NCBI RefSeq assembly: GCF_003862485.1 | Contig: NZ_RRCM01000001.1 | Coordinates: forward strand, 2,012,117-2,076,116 | Origin: Lachnoanaerobaculum orale | Lineage (GTDB): Bacteria; Bacillota; Clostridia; Lachnospirales; Lachnospiraceae | Direction: 5' to 3' | DNA: 64,000 bases | In this document: positions 41,927-50,001 of the stretch, in pieces | Layout of the letters: the number at the start of each line of letters is the position of its first letter | How positions within the stretch are numbered: the first letter of the stretch is position 1 | Translations under genes and position numbers: made by a program | Notes under the pieces: model-generated | What the model was told of the DNA's origin: nothing | The model's input: only the letters and a program-made list of their open reading frames with translations | The model's database searches: none

Positions 41927-42772
41927 CTATTTCTCCCACTCAAAAAGCTTCTCTATCACATTAACGATGCCGTCTTCATCATTTGACTTTGTGATGTAGT
42001 CTGCGGCTTCTCTTACCTTGTCTTGTGCATTTGACATAGCCACTCCTATACCTGCAGCCTTTATCATTGACAGGTCGTTAAATCCGTCTCCGCAACAAAT
42101 CAGATTGTCGACACTCTTTCCAAGCTTTTTTACCATACCGGTAAGCGTACTCGCCTTGTTTATGCCCACTTCGGTCACTTCAAGGAAGTAAGGCTCGGAG
42201 CGAACAATATTTAGCTTGCCTTCCCAGTATTTTTTCATTTCTTTTTCAACCTTTGCAAGATAATTACCGTCCGCAGTCATCAGACATTTTATTATCGGGA
42301 AGGTAATCTGCGGAGTCAAAGGGTTTGCCTTTACTCTGATAAAATGATTGATGGTAATCTCCAACATATAATACTGCTCGTCTATATCAAGTGCATATGC
42401 CTTGTCACCGTTATATGTCATAAGGTTTATACCGAACTCGTTTGCCTGTTTTTCAAGTATCGGCAGGTACTCATGTGTCAATTCCTTCATAAAAAGTTGC
42501 TCATTATTCTTACAATCCAAGAAACAACCGCCGTTATATGAAAGTATATAACCGCCCTTTTTATCAAGTTCCAATATCTTTGCTACAGGCATTACACCGA
42601 ATGTAGGTCTACCCGAGGCAAGTACCACGGTTCCGCCCGCTTCTATAAATCCGGCTATAGCCGCTTTTGTATTTTCAGTTACCTGCTTTTTTGAATTCGT
42701 CAATGTTCCGTCAAGGTCAAGTGCCAATACTGCGTCCGCTACTTTTATCTTCTTTTCTTCAAATATATTCAT
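41927..42772 (-). CDS. Cof-type HAD phosphatase
   Basis: A 281-aa HAD IIB protein: DLDGTLTNSKKQV (motif I), SGRP (motif II), CCGDGFNDLSMIKAAGIGVAMSNA (motifs III-IV). The cap is the Cof type. Such enzymes dephosphorylate sugar or cofactor phosphates with broad specificity. It sits between the YitT membrane protein and the TIGR04076 gene and is probably co-transcribed with both. Confidence 0.85.
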   Translation of the reverse strand: MNIFEEKKIKVADAVLALDLDGTLTNSKKQVTENTKAAIAGFIEAGGTVVLASGRPTFGVMPVAKILELDKKGGYILSYNGGCFLDCKNNEQLFMKELTHEYLPILEKQANEFGINLMTYNGDKAYALDIDEQYYMLEITINHFIRVKANPLTPQITFPIIKCLMTADGNYLAKVEKEMKKYWEGKLNIVRSEPYFLEVTEVGINKASTLTGMVKKLGKSVDNLICCGDGFNDLSMIKAAGIGVAMSNAQDKVREAADYITKSNDEDGIVNVIEKLFEWEK

Positions 42773-42780
42773 ATCTCACC

Positions 42781-43638
42781 TTATAAATGTCTAAATCCCT
42801 CTCCTGCAACCTCATTTGAATCAATTATTATAACAAATGATCTCGGGTCCAATTTCTTTGCCGCCTGACGCACGGTATGTACTTCCTTTACTCTGCAGGC
42901 GCACATAACTACATCTCTCTCCTCATCGGTATAACTTCCCACAGCCTTAAGATATGTGGAACCGCGGTCTATAAGACTTGCTATTTCCTTTGCCATATCC
43001 TTCGGCTTGTCACATATAATCATAATAAGCTTACCTGCCGTAAGTCCGTCCATCGCCTTATCAAGCACTGTAGCAACAAGATATGCAATAATAAGTCCGT
43101 ATATAAGACTGTTTACATTCTTTGATACAAGTGCAACTCCAAGTACAATTATACAGGAGTCTATTACAAGCGCTATCTTTCCAAGTGAAAAATGTGGGAA
43201 GAAATGGTGGATAAGCACCATTATAAAGTCGGCTCCGCCTGTAGATGAATCCCTCATAAATATCAGTGCATAGCCTGTGGCTGAAATAACTCCCGTACAT
43301 ATGGCTGCAAGTATATACTCTCCCTGATATGCCGGCACAACTTTTGCAACAATATCAATCATTATTGATGTTATAACAATTGACTTGACTGACTTTAATA
43401 AAAATTTTCTTCCGATTTCCCTATATGAGATTATTGCAAAAGGTATATTAAGAACTATAGTTCCGATACCTACAGGTAATCCGAAAAGCTGATACAGTAT
43501 CAGTGCAAGTCCTGTAAATCCCACCATCGGAAACTTAAATGCTGCTGCAAAGCAGTAAGTCCCTATTCCCATAAGTATACCTGCAATAATATCCACCACG
43601 ATATCTATTGACCACTCTTTTAATATTTCTTTGTTCAT
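42781..43638 (-). CDS. YitT family membrane protein (DUF161/DUF2179)
   Basis: A 285-aa protein. Five or six helices (residues 10-190) form the DUF161 domain; RDSSTGGADFIMV is its typical loop. The soluble DUF2179 domain is at the C-terminus (GKLIMIICDKPKDMAKEI..RSFVIIIDSNEVAGEGFRHL). The family is widespread in Firmicutes; its transport substrate is unknown. It is 8 bases upstream of the Cof-type HAD gene. Confidence 0.85.
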   Translation of the reverse strand: MNKEILKEWSIDIVVDIIAGILMGIGTYCFAAAFKFPMVGFTGLALILYQLFGLPVGIGTIVLNIPFAIISYREIGRKFLLKSVKSIVITSIMIDIVAKVVPAYQGEYILAAICTGVISATGYALIFMRDSSTGGADFIMVLIHHFFPHFSLGKIALVIDSCIIVLGVALVSKNVNSLIYGLIIAYLVATVLDKAMDGLTAGKLIMIICDKPKDMAKEIASLIDRGSTYLKAVGSYTDEERDVVMCACRVKEVHTVRQAAKKLDPRSFVIIIDSNEVAGEGFRHL

Positions 43639-43653
43639 CTTATTTCCTATCTG

Positions 43654-44268
43654 TCAAAATAATTCTTTTTTATATTTTATCGAGTCTTTTTCATTTATCT
43701 CTCTGATAACTTTGCAAGGATTTCCTGCCGCCAGACTGTTTGCAGGTATATCCTTGGTAACCACACTTCCTGCTCCTATCACACAGCCCTCTCCTATAGT
43801 CACTCCGCCTGTTATCACTACATTTGCCGCAATCCAGCAGTTATCACCTATATTTATAGGCTTTGCATACTCATCGTCATAGGCTGTTTTATCATCCTTA
43901 AACTTGATATTCCTCTCCTGCCACCTTAACGGATGCCGCGGTGTCATAAGACTGCAGTTCGGTCCGAAAAATACATTACTTCCTATATTCACAGGGCATA
44001 CATCAAGTACTGTAAAGTTGAAGTTTGCATAGCAGTTTTTCCCGAAGCTTGTAAAGATACCGTAATCAAAATAAATAGGGCCTTGTAAATAAAGTCCCTC
44101 ACCTTTACTTGGTATCAGCTCATCTATAATAGTATTCCTTAAATCATCATCTTCAAACAATGTGTTGTAATACTGTGAAAGTCTATGTGCCTTAGTCCTC
44201 AATATTGTCAGTTCTTCATCTGTAGGGTCATATATCTTTCCTTCAAGCATTTTTTCTTTTTCGCTCAT
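43654..44268 (-). CDS. Maltose/galactoside O-acetyltransferase-like protein (LbH)
   Basis: A 204-aa left-handed beta-helix acetyltransferase. The Maa signature YDPTDEELTILRTKAHRL is at the N-terminus and the hexapeptide repeats GDNCWIAANVVITGGVTIGEGCVIGAGSVVTKDIP at the C-terminus. The start at 44268 has AGAGGA just upstream; a further ATG at 44313 lacks it. It transfers acetyl from acetyl-CoA to sugars in the cytoplasm. Confidence 0.85.
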   Translation of the reverse strand: MSEKEKMLEGKIYDPTDEELTILRTKAHRLSQYYNTLFEDDDLRNTIIDELIPSKGEGLYLQGPIYFDYGIFTSFGKNCYANFNFTVLDVCPVNIGSNVFFGPNCSLMTPRHPLRWQERNIKFKDDKTAYDDEYAKPINIGDNCWIAANVVITGGVTIGEGCVIGAGSVVTKDIPANSLAAGNPCKVIREINEKDSIKYKKELF

Positions 44269-44353
44269 TTTTCCTCTTTTTATAAATAGTATTTGATTAT
44301 CGGTCTCATACAAACATTACAAATTGACCACGTATCATTATATACTAAATCAT

Positions 44354-44384
44354 TAAAAAAAGGCAGTCCAAAAATGAACTGCCT
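44354..44384 (-). terminator. Rho-independent terminator of the P-type ATPase gene
   Basis: The stem AGGCAGT/ACTGCCT (44361-44367 with 44378-44384), with a 10-nt loop, is followed on the minus strand by TTTTTTT. Confidence 0.8.
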
Positions 44385-44390
44385 GCTCTT

Positions 44391-46265
44391 TTATATATAA
44401 CCTTTCCACCTAAGCAGAAGTGAAGAATTTATTATAACCGCTATCGAACCTGCATTGTGTACCAATGCTCCCACTATAGGATTTAAAATACCTGTAATTG
44501 CAAGCACTATTGCAATAAAGTTTAGTCCCATAGAAAATGACATATTTAACTTTATCGTGTTCATCATCCTCTTTGAGAGTGACAACAGATGTGGAAGTTC
44601 CTTAACTTCATCATCCACAAGCGCTATATCGGCAGCCTCTATAGCTATATCGCTTCCGATACCACCCATAGCAATACCTACAGTAGCCCTCTTAAGTGCA
44701 GGAGCATCATTGACTCCGTCACCGATCATACAAACCGAACCTTTTAATTTCTCTCTGTTATCAATAAAGTTTAACTTATCCTCAGGCATACACTCCGCAA
44801 GTTGCTCGGCTATATTAAGTGCATTTGCTATGGATGTGGCCGCATTTACATTATCCCCTGTAAGTAAAACAGGACTTACCCCTATTTCATTCAAGCTGTC
44901 AATCATATTTTTGCTTTCACTTCTCAATGTGTCCGAAAGCACCACATAACCTGCAAACTTCCCGTCTATTCCGATATAGATTACAGTACAGCCTTGATTG
45001 TCATACTTTTTTGTATCCGCACAATCTACAGATATCTGATTTTCATTCATAAGCTTCTTGTTTCCGGCAATCACTCTCTTGCCGTTTATTACAGAAGAAA
45101 CACCTCTGCCGACCGTCATATTAAAATATTCGCATTTGTATATACTATTTGAAAATTTTTCCTTATATGAGTTTACAATCGCCTTTCCTATAGGATGCTC
45201 TGAAAAGGCTTCAGATGCGCAAGCATATAAGAAAATATCTTCATCCGAAAACTCATTATCTACGCTCTTATACTCGGTTACGCTAAGCTTTCCCCTTGTA
45301 AGCGTTCCGGTCTTGTCAAAAGCGACAGTATCCACCTTTGACAATCTCTCAAGTGCGTCACCCTCTCTTACCAAAAATCCGTGCTTAGTCGCATTACCTA
45401 TGGCCGCCATAATGGCTGTCGGTGTAGCCAGTACCAATGCACATGGGCAAAATACTACAAGTATTGTAACCGCTCTTATTATCTGTCCTGTAAAAAGCCA
45501 TGTAAGTGCCGCTGCCGACAATGCCACCACTACAATCCATGTCGCCCATTTGTCTGCAGTACCTACAATCTTTGCCTTGCCTGCATCTGCAGACTGTACA
45601 AGCTTTATCATTCTCTGTATAGAGCTGTCTTCTCCTACCTTAGTTGCTCTCATTTCAAATACGCCGAACTGATTTATTGTACCGCTTGCCACCTCATCAC
45701 CGACACTCTTATCCACCGGTACAGACTCACCTGTCCTTACAGACTGATCTATTGATGTCGTACCTGATACTATAACACCGTCAACAGGTATACTCTCACC
45801 GGGCAACACTCTTATAATCTCACCTTTTTTCACTTCGTCCGCATCTGTTATTCTTTCAGTACCGTTTTCAATAACTCTGGCAGTTTTAGGTGTAAGCTTC
45901 ACAAGCTTTTCTATACCCGCTCTTGCCTTGGCAACCGTTATGTCTTCAAGTAATGCTCCCAGTTGCATGATAAAGGCTACCTCTCCCGCTGCAAAATCCT
46001 CTCTTATACAGATAGCTGCAATAAGTGCTATAGATACCAATACATCCGCTTTTATATCAAACTCCGTTGTAAGTCCGATTATCGCTTCAAGTATTATAGG
46101 AACTCCGCAAAGTATAACGGCAACCCACGCCAAATTAAAAGGTGCTTTTATCCATCCTGTAATACTGAAAAAAAGTGCAGCTCCTGATATACAAAGGAAT
46201 ATAATATCTTTCTTTACTCCTCCAAAATCCATAAGATCTTCTATTTTGCTCATAAACTCTTTCAT
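44391..46265 (-). CDS. Heavy-metal P1B-type ATPase
   Basis: A 624-aa metal-exporting ATPase. CPC (in VVFCPCALVLATPTAI) is the metal motif of helix 6; DKTGT is the phosphorylation site; HP lies in SEHPIGKAI; GDGVNDAPAL is the hinge. The last helix has ALVHNAGSIAVIINSS, like CtpC-type manganese/zinc exporters rather than copper (YN...MSSS) ATPases. There is no N-terminal metal-binding domain. A CsoR-type repressor is encoded next door and a CsoR-like operator lies in its promoter. Efflux of a soft or transition metal is certain; which metal is not. Confidence 0.85.
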   Translation of the reverse strand: MKEFMSKIEDLMDFGGVKKDIIFLCISGAALFFSITGWIKAPFNLAWVAVILCGVPIILEAIIGLTTEFDIKADVLVSIALIAAICIREDFAAGEVAFIMQLGALLEDITVAKARAGIEKLVKLTPKTARVIENGTERITDADEVKKGEIIRVLPGESIPVDGVIVSGTTSIDQSVRTGESVPVDKSVGDEVASGTINQFGVFEMRATKVGEDSSIQRMIKLVQSADAGKAKIVGTADKWATWIVVVALSAAALTWLFTGQIIRAVTILVVFCPCALVLATPTAIMAAIGNATKHGFLVREGDALERLSKVDTVAFDKTGTLTRGKLSVTEYKSVDNEFSDEDIFLYACASEAFSEHPIGKAIVNSYKEKFSNSIYKCEYFNMTVGRGVSSVINGKRVIAGNKKLMNENQISVDCADTKKYDNQGCTVIYIGIDGKFAGYVVLSDTLRSESKNMIDSLNEIGVSPVLLTGDNVNAATSIANALNIAEQLAECMPEDKLNFIDNREKLKGSVCMIGDGVNDAPALKRATVGIAMGGIGSDIAIEAADIALVDDEVKELPHLLSLSKRMMNTIKLNMSFSMGLNFIAIVLAITGILNPIVGALVHNAGSIAVIINSSLLLRWKGYI

Positions 46266-46293
46266 ATAAGCCTTCTTTCAAACAATCTTTTTG

Positions 46294-46323
46294 TTTATAC
46301 CTATATGGGTATATGTTTGTCAA
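46294..46323 (-). promoter_or_regulatory. P-type ATPase promoter with CsoR-like operator
   Basis: On the minus strand TTGACA (46318-46323) and TATAAA (46294-46299, 18 bp) or GTATAA (17 bp) form the promoter. A 16-bp dyad ATACCTATATGGGTAT (plus strand, 46297-46312) lies between them, as in CsoR-family operators, and would block RNA polymerase when occupied. Confidence 0.7.
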
Positions 46324-46335
46324 GAGTTTAAAATA

Positions 46336-46374
46336 AAAGCCGATATCTAATCTTAACAACTAAATATCGGCTTT
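46336..46374 (-). terminator. Rho-independent terminator after the CsoR-type gene
   Basis: The 11-bp stem AAAGCCGATAT/ATATCGGCTTT (46336-46346 with 46364-46374) is followed on the minus strand by TTTTATTTT. It separates the repressor transcript from the ATPase promoter. Confidence 0.75.
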
Positions 46375-46418
46375 ATGTGCTTATTATTAAGTTTTATTGC
46401 TTAGTACAAAGCTGTTTT

Positions 46419-46694
46419 TTATCCCATATTTGCAAAGCGTTCTACAGCTTTTGTAAAATTATCTATGGTCTTGTCTGCATCTCCATGTTCTATACCGTCA
46501 CGTACACAATGTTTGATGTGTCCTTCAAGTATAACCTTACCGCATCCGTGCAGAGCTGATTTTGCCGCATTTATCTGCGAGAGTATATCCTCACAAGGCA
46601 CATCTTCATCTACCATCTTATCTATTGCCTGTACCTGACCTATTATCTTTTTCAGTCTGCGATGTAGACTGCCTGAATCCATACATTGTCTCAT
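46419..46694 (-). CDS. CsoR/RcnR-family metal-sensing repressor
   Basis: A 91-aa all-helical repressor (DUF156). The CsoR-type metal ligands are visible as C33 in VPCEDIL and HxxxC in GHIKHC, which is the copper-type x-C-H-C set rather than the N-terminal His set of nickel sensors. Its genetic partner is the metal ATPase just downstream, whose last-helix motif is more Mn/Zn-like, so sensor and transporter motifs do not agree fully. It should bind the dyad at 46297-46312 and release on metal binding. Confidence 0.8.
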   Translation of the reverse strand: MRQCMDSGSLHRRLKKIIGQVQAIDKMVDEDVPCEDILSQINAAKSALHGCGKVILEGHIKHCVRDGIEHGDADKTIDNFTKAVERFANMG

Positions 46695-46812
46695 ACTACC
46701 ACCATCCTGTCAAAACTATATCGGTTTATATTTCTATATTATACCTGTATCAACTTAAGCCAAAACTTAACACTTTAGCGTATCAGGTTTTCCTGTTTCC
46801 AAGTATCACCAT

Positions 46813-46841
46813 ATTATAATCCTACCGCTTTCCCGTGTCAA
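46813..46841 (-). promoter_or_regulatory. Consensus promoter of the CsoR-type gene
   Basis: On the minus strand, perfect TTGACA (46836-46841) and TATAAT (46813-46818) are 17 bp apart. The leader to the csoR-type ATG is about 110 nt and contains no obvious terminator. A second TATAAT lies nearer the gene at about 46740. Confidence 0.7.
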
Positions 46842-46883
46842 CGTATCGGGCAATAATTGACTTTACCATATTGACATGTTTTG

Positions 46884-47540
46884 ATGTTTTTGTTTGCTTC
46901 TTCAGAGAGCTTTCACTACACACATAGTAAAAAAAGATATTTAATCAGACTTTTGATTGCAAGCTGGTTTATGTCAACTTTTACTTTTATACTGCAGGGT
47001 ATTCTTCCAAACGATAATGTAGTACTTATAAATAATGCATTCAGTACATTCTTTGTCACAGGATTATATATGTTATTCTGGGATATATTTGTAGACGGCA
47101 TCCACAAAAAGTCTGTACCAAAGATAATAGGTGCGATACTTCTATGCTTTGTACCTGTTTTGCTTACATTGCCTATGCTCATTGGAGGAGTACTTTCCGC
47201 AAGTGAAAGCGTTTCGCCTAATGTTGTACGTTATATCGCGATATTCTCTTTGTATCTTCCAAATATCCTGACTGTTGAGGGCGGCTGCCTCTTTGTACTT
47301 TTGGGACTTTTATTCTATATATTCAGAAAAAGCAGAGTACTTCAGATACTTGTATTGGTTGCAATGTCCGCATATATTTTTATTGCAGGTGATAAGATTC
47401 AAAGCATCATGATATTTGCAGCCGTTCCGATAGCGCTGTACAACGGTGAGAGAGGAAAGGGTATAAAGAATTTCTTCTATATTTATTATCCTCTGCATAT
47501 CGGAATATTATATGTGATTTCAACACTTGTTTTTAAGTAA
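46884..47540 (+). CDS. TraX family membrane protein, 5'-truncated
   Basis: About 218 aa with six or seven membrane helices. The C-terminal YNGERGKGIKNFFYIYYPLHIG is diagnostic of TraX, a family named after an F-pilin acetylase but common as a chromosomal membrane protein. Full members begin with about 50 more residues including an MxIDHI-type helix. Here the frame has a TGA at 46872 just upstream and no ribosome binding site before the ATG or the TTG at 46881. It is probably a truncated, non-functional remnant. It is one of only three plus-strand genes I annotate in this window. Confidence 0.6.
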   Translation: MFLFASSESFHYTHSKKRYLIRLLIASWFMSTFTFILQGILPNDNVVLINNAFSTFFVTGLYMLFWDIFVDGIHKKSVPKIIGAILLCFVPVLLTLPMLIGGVLSASESVSPNVVRYIAIFSLYLPNILTVEGGCLFVLLGLLFYIFRKSRVLQILVLVAMSAYIFIAGDKIQSIMIFAAVPIALYNGERGKGIKNFFYIYYPLHIGILYVISTLVFK

Positions 47541-47547
47541 AATAAGC

Positions 47548-47578
47548 GCATCCTCTGTCAGAGGATGCCTTTTTATTT
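47548..47578. terminator. Bidirectional terminator
   Basis: The stem GCATCCTC/GAGGATGC (47548-47555 with 47561-47568) has T-runs on both sides and lies between convergent genes. Confidence 0.75.
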
Positions 47579-48427
47579 GCGGATCAAGCTACCGTTATCA
47601 ATAATTGACGCTTTACGAATACATACTAAGCTGTCGCTTTCAAGCAGATAAGGACATAAAACAGGCTCTAGAAAAAAACTCATAGGCCGAACTTGAGTGG
47701 CAGCCGCAACCACCCAAAGTCTTGATGTTGCAAGTTCTTCCACTATCTTCATTGCCTCATCATATTTTTCAAAGAGTCTGTAAAGCTTAATCGCCTCAAT
47801 GTAGTCAAGTTCGCTCATTTCATCTTTACATTTCATTCTTTCTTCAAATATTTCAAGAGCATCTTTCGGATATCCCTGAAGGCGACAAAATGTAAAAAGC
47901 TTTGTCCTCCACGCTACACTGCCTTCTTCAATCTTTTTATTTTTTAACTTGACCTCTTTTATAAGCTCTTCCTTTGATTTGGGGTCATTTGCCTCTTTAA
48001 ACTTTGCATCACCACGTATACGATTACAAGGCATAACTCCAGTCTTTAAACATTCTATCATCGCATCAATAAAGAAAATTTTAGGACCATTATCGCTTTC
48101 ACTCTGTAATCTTATCTTCTCTTTTTCAAATATATCAATAAGCTCACTTTGCCTGTTAAGCACTATAGCGGCTGTAGCCATAGCTGCCATATGCTCATCT
48201 TTTACATTTGAATAATGCCACTCATCAAACCAAGGCAGTACCGTAATATCTCTGTCCAAAGCATTGGAAAAATCCCCGTCAAAATAAGCCGCTTCAGCCA
48301 AAACTGCGGCAACTTGATGCGGAAACTTTTCTGAGAATTTTTCAATTGCTTCTAATGAACCTTCCTTGTCATCCATCACATCATAACAAGCCGTCCTGAA
48401 GTTTTTTGGCAATTTCACAACATTCAT
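47573..48427 (-). CDS. Helical repeat protein of unknown function
   Basis: A 284-aa protein without signal peptide. The whole length is helical with TPR-like helix pairs (for example CRLQGYPKDALEIFEERMK and YDEAMKIVEEL). No catalytic motif is seen. The family is not recognised. It overlaps the convergent terminator at its 3' end and has AGGAGAT as ribosome binding site. A scaffold or regulatory role is possible. Confidence 0.6.
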   Translation of the reverse strand: MNVVKLPKNFRTACYDVMDDKEGSLEAIEKFSEKFPHQVAAVLAEAAYFDGDFSNALDRDITVLPWFDEWHYSNVKDEHMAAMATAAIVLNRQSELIDIFEKEKIRLQSESDNGPKIFFIDAMIECLKTGVMPCNRIRGDAKFKEANDPKSKEELIKEVKLKNKKIEEGSVAWRTKLFTFCRLQGYPKDALEIFEERMKCKDEMSELDYIEAIKLYRLFEKYDEAMKIVEELATSRLWVVAAATQVRPMSFFLEPVLCPYLLESDSLVCIRKASIIDNGSLIRK

Positions 48428-48439
48428 ACTCTTATCTCC

Positions 48440-48655
48440 TTAAAAGCTTATCAACTTTTTCAGTGCCTCAAGTTCTTCTTTTGTAAGTGTCACTCCTTTT
48501 CCCATCTTCTCATGTTCAGGCGCCCATTCTCTTATATCATACTTCGGTGTGGCACCGTTCCATGAAATAAGGTTCAGTTCCTTCCTCCAACCCTTTGCAT
48601 TCTCTGATAAAACTCCAATCTCCTCTACTATGTCGTATCTGAAATCTCCTGCCAT
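48440..48655 (-). CDS. YdbC/PC4-like ssDNA-binding protein
   Basis: A 71-aa protein closely matching the YdbC family of Firmicutes (IVEEIGVLSENAKGWRKELNL, then YDIREWAPEHEKMGKGVTL). The structure of a lactococcal member shows a PC4-like homodimer that binds single-stranded DNA. The protein probably acts in transcription or DNA maintenance. It is 12 bases upstream of the helical repeat gene. Confidence 0.85.
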   Translation of the reverse strand: MAGDFRYDIVEEIGVLSENAKGWRKELNLISWNGATPKYDIREWAPEHEKMGKGVTLTKEELEALKKLISF

Positions 48656-48766
48656 AATATCTCCTTTCGCTGTTTAAATCTCAATACTTTAAAATTATTT
48701 CTCACATACTTATTATATCACTATTTTCTTACAAACTTATATCTTTTAACACAGAATAAAAAATAA

Positions 48767-48850
48767 TGGGCAGAGCAGGATTTGAACCTGCGGTGTTTCT
48801 TTTGTAACGGATTTACAGTCCGCCCCCTTCGCCACTCGGGACACCTGCCC
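48767..48850 (-). tRNA. tRNA-Tyr (GTA)
   Basis: An 84-nt cloverleaf with a long variable arm. The acceptor GGGCAGG pairs with TCTGCCC, the T-arm is GCAGG/CCTGC, and the anticodon loop CTGTAAA contains GTA. CCA is not encoded. Confidence 0.95.
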
Positions 48851-48894
48851 TATATAAGTTGATATCTTACAATCAAATTGATATAAAATATCTA

Positions 48895-48966
48895 TTCTCC
48901 TATCCGGATTCGAACCGGAATCAACCGGTTCGTAGCCGGTCATTCTATCCATTGAACTATAGGAGA
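48895..48966 (-). tRNA. tRNA-Arg (ACG)
   Basis: A 72-nt cloverleaf. The acceptor is TCTCCTA/TAGGAGA, the anticodon stem ACCGG/CCGGT encloses CTACGAA, giving anticodon ACG, and the T-arm is TCCGG/CCGGA. CCA is not encoded. It lies 44 bases upstream of tRNA-Tyr in the same transcript. A TATAAT upstream (48994-48999) may serve the pair. Confidence 0.95.
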
Positions 48967-49003
48967 CATACTTTGCTTTGATGAGCTAAGTATATTATAT
49001 AGT

Positions 49004-49047
49004 ATCCAACCTGTCATTAAACCTGTAGTATATGGGTCAGGTTGGAT
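49004..49047. terminator. Hairpin, possible terminator or attenuator
   Basis: A perfect 10-bp stem (49004-49013 with 49038-49047) is followed on the plus strand by TTATTTTAATAAAA. It lies between the tRNA promoter and the plus-strand AAA ATPase gene, so it may isolate the two or attenuate the ATPase transcript. Confidence 0.45.
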
Positions 49048-49075
49048 TTATTTTAATAAAAAAGAGCGTTAATTT

Positions 49076-49219
49076 GTGTTAAAATTAAGGTGGCAAAGCT
49101 CAAAAAATCGCACTAATGAGCCCTTTATGAGTATTGCAGGCTATTTTGAAGGTGCTTCTTCAGATGAACGTAGATTATGCTGTAGTTTATGGTGGATAGA
49201 AAGAGGAATTATTTTATGA
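49076..49219 (+). CDS. Possible 47-aa leader peptide coupled to the AAA ATPase
   Basis: A GTG-started frame of 47 codons ends at TGA 49219, overlapping the ATG of the ATPase (ATGA). The inner part starting at ATG 49127 reads MSIAGYFEGASSDERRLC and looks like normal protein. The ribosome binding site is poor and the family is unknown. It could be a small antitoxin-like or leader peptide, or the remnant of a larger gene. Confidence 0.3.
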   Translation: MLKLRWQSSKNRTNEPFMSIAGYFEGASSDERRLCCSLWWIERGIIL

Positions 49220-49947
49220 TATATATAAAATCTATAATTGATATAGAATGTGATAAATTGCCGAAGGAAAGTTATCTGAGAAAAATTCCCTGGGTAAAAA
49301 ATTTTCAAGGGATAGATTTTGGAAAAGCTGTCACTTTCTTTGTAGGTGATAATGGAACGGGAAAATCAACTTTATTAGAAGCAATAGCTGTTACATTAGG
49401 CTTTAATCCTGAAGGAGGTTCCGGAAACTTTTGTTTTTCTACAAGAGATACTCACTCTGAGCTTAGTGATGTAATGCGAGTTTCAAGAGGGGTAAAAAAA
49501 GCAAAAGACGGTTTTTTTCTTCGGGCAGAATCATTTTATAATGTAGCAACAGAAATTGAGAATCTTGCAGATGGAGATTATAGTTTCTATAATGGTTACG
49601 GTGGAAAGTCTATGCATTCCCAATCACATGGAGAAAGTTTTCGTTCTTTAATGATGAATCGTTTCAGAGGAAACGGTATATATTTGTTAGATGAGCCGGA
49701 AGCTGCATTATCTCCCACAACACAGATGTCGATGTTGTGTATTTTAAAAGAATTAGAAAAATTAGATTCTCAATTTATTATTGTTACACATTCACCAATT
49801 CTTTTGGCATATCCAAATTCGGATATATACGAATTTGATGAAGAGGGAATTGAAAAAAAGGGGTATAAGGAAACGGAATCTTACTTAGTAACAAAATCTT
49901 TTTTAGATAATCCCGAACAAATGATAAACTTGTTATTTGAAAAATAG
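49216..49947 (+). CDS. AAA-family ATPase (SMC/ABC-like, predicted nuclease partner)
   Basis: A 243-aa ATPase when started at ATG 49216 (AAAGAGGAA upstream). Walker A is GDNGTGKSTLLEA, the signature-like loop is QSHGESFRSLM, Walker B is IYLLDEPEAALSP, and the switch is VTHSPILLAYPN. This is the AAA_15/21 type of small ABC-like ATPase found in OLD- and Gabija-like or stand-alone defence genes. There is no TOPRIM domain. It shares a convergent terminator with the WYL regulator gene. The role is unknown. Confidence 0.75.
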   Translation: MIYIKSIIDIECDKLPKESYLRKIPWVKNFQGIDFGKAVTFFVGDNGTGKSTLLEAIAVTLGFNPEGGSGNFCFSTRDTHSELSDVMRVSRGVKKAKDGFFLRAESFYNVATEIENLADGDYSFYNGYGGKSMHSQSHGESFRSLMMNRFRGNGIYLLDEPEAALSPTTQMSMLCILKELEKLDSQFIIVTHSPILLAYPNSDIYEFDEEGIEKKGYKETESYLVTKSFLDNPEQMINLLFEK

Positions 49948-49970
49948 AAAGAGAGCGGTTCACTCTCTTT
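49948..49970. terminator. Bidirectional terminator
   Basis: The stem AAAGAGAG/CTCTCTTT with a 7-nt loop has T-rich sequence on both sides, between the convergent AAA ATPase and WYL genes. Confidence 0.75.
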
Positions 49971-50001
49971 TCTATCTTATGCCTTACGTAAACTACCCTT
50001 A

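Noticed and set aside
45058-45672. 204-codon open frame on the plus strand
   Set aside because: It lies antisense within the intact P-type ATPase gene and has no ribosome binding site or family likeness.
46318-46323. Promoter reading toward TraX
   Set aside because: The TTGACA and -10 are oriented on the minus strand toward the ATPase; no good plus-strand promoter was found before TraX.
48767-48966. tRNA pair as attachment site of an integrated element
   Set aside because: No duplicate of a tRNA 3' end and no integrase gene is found in the window.
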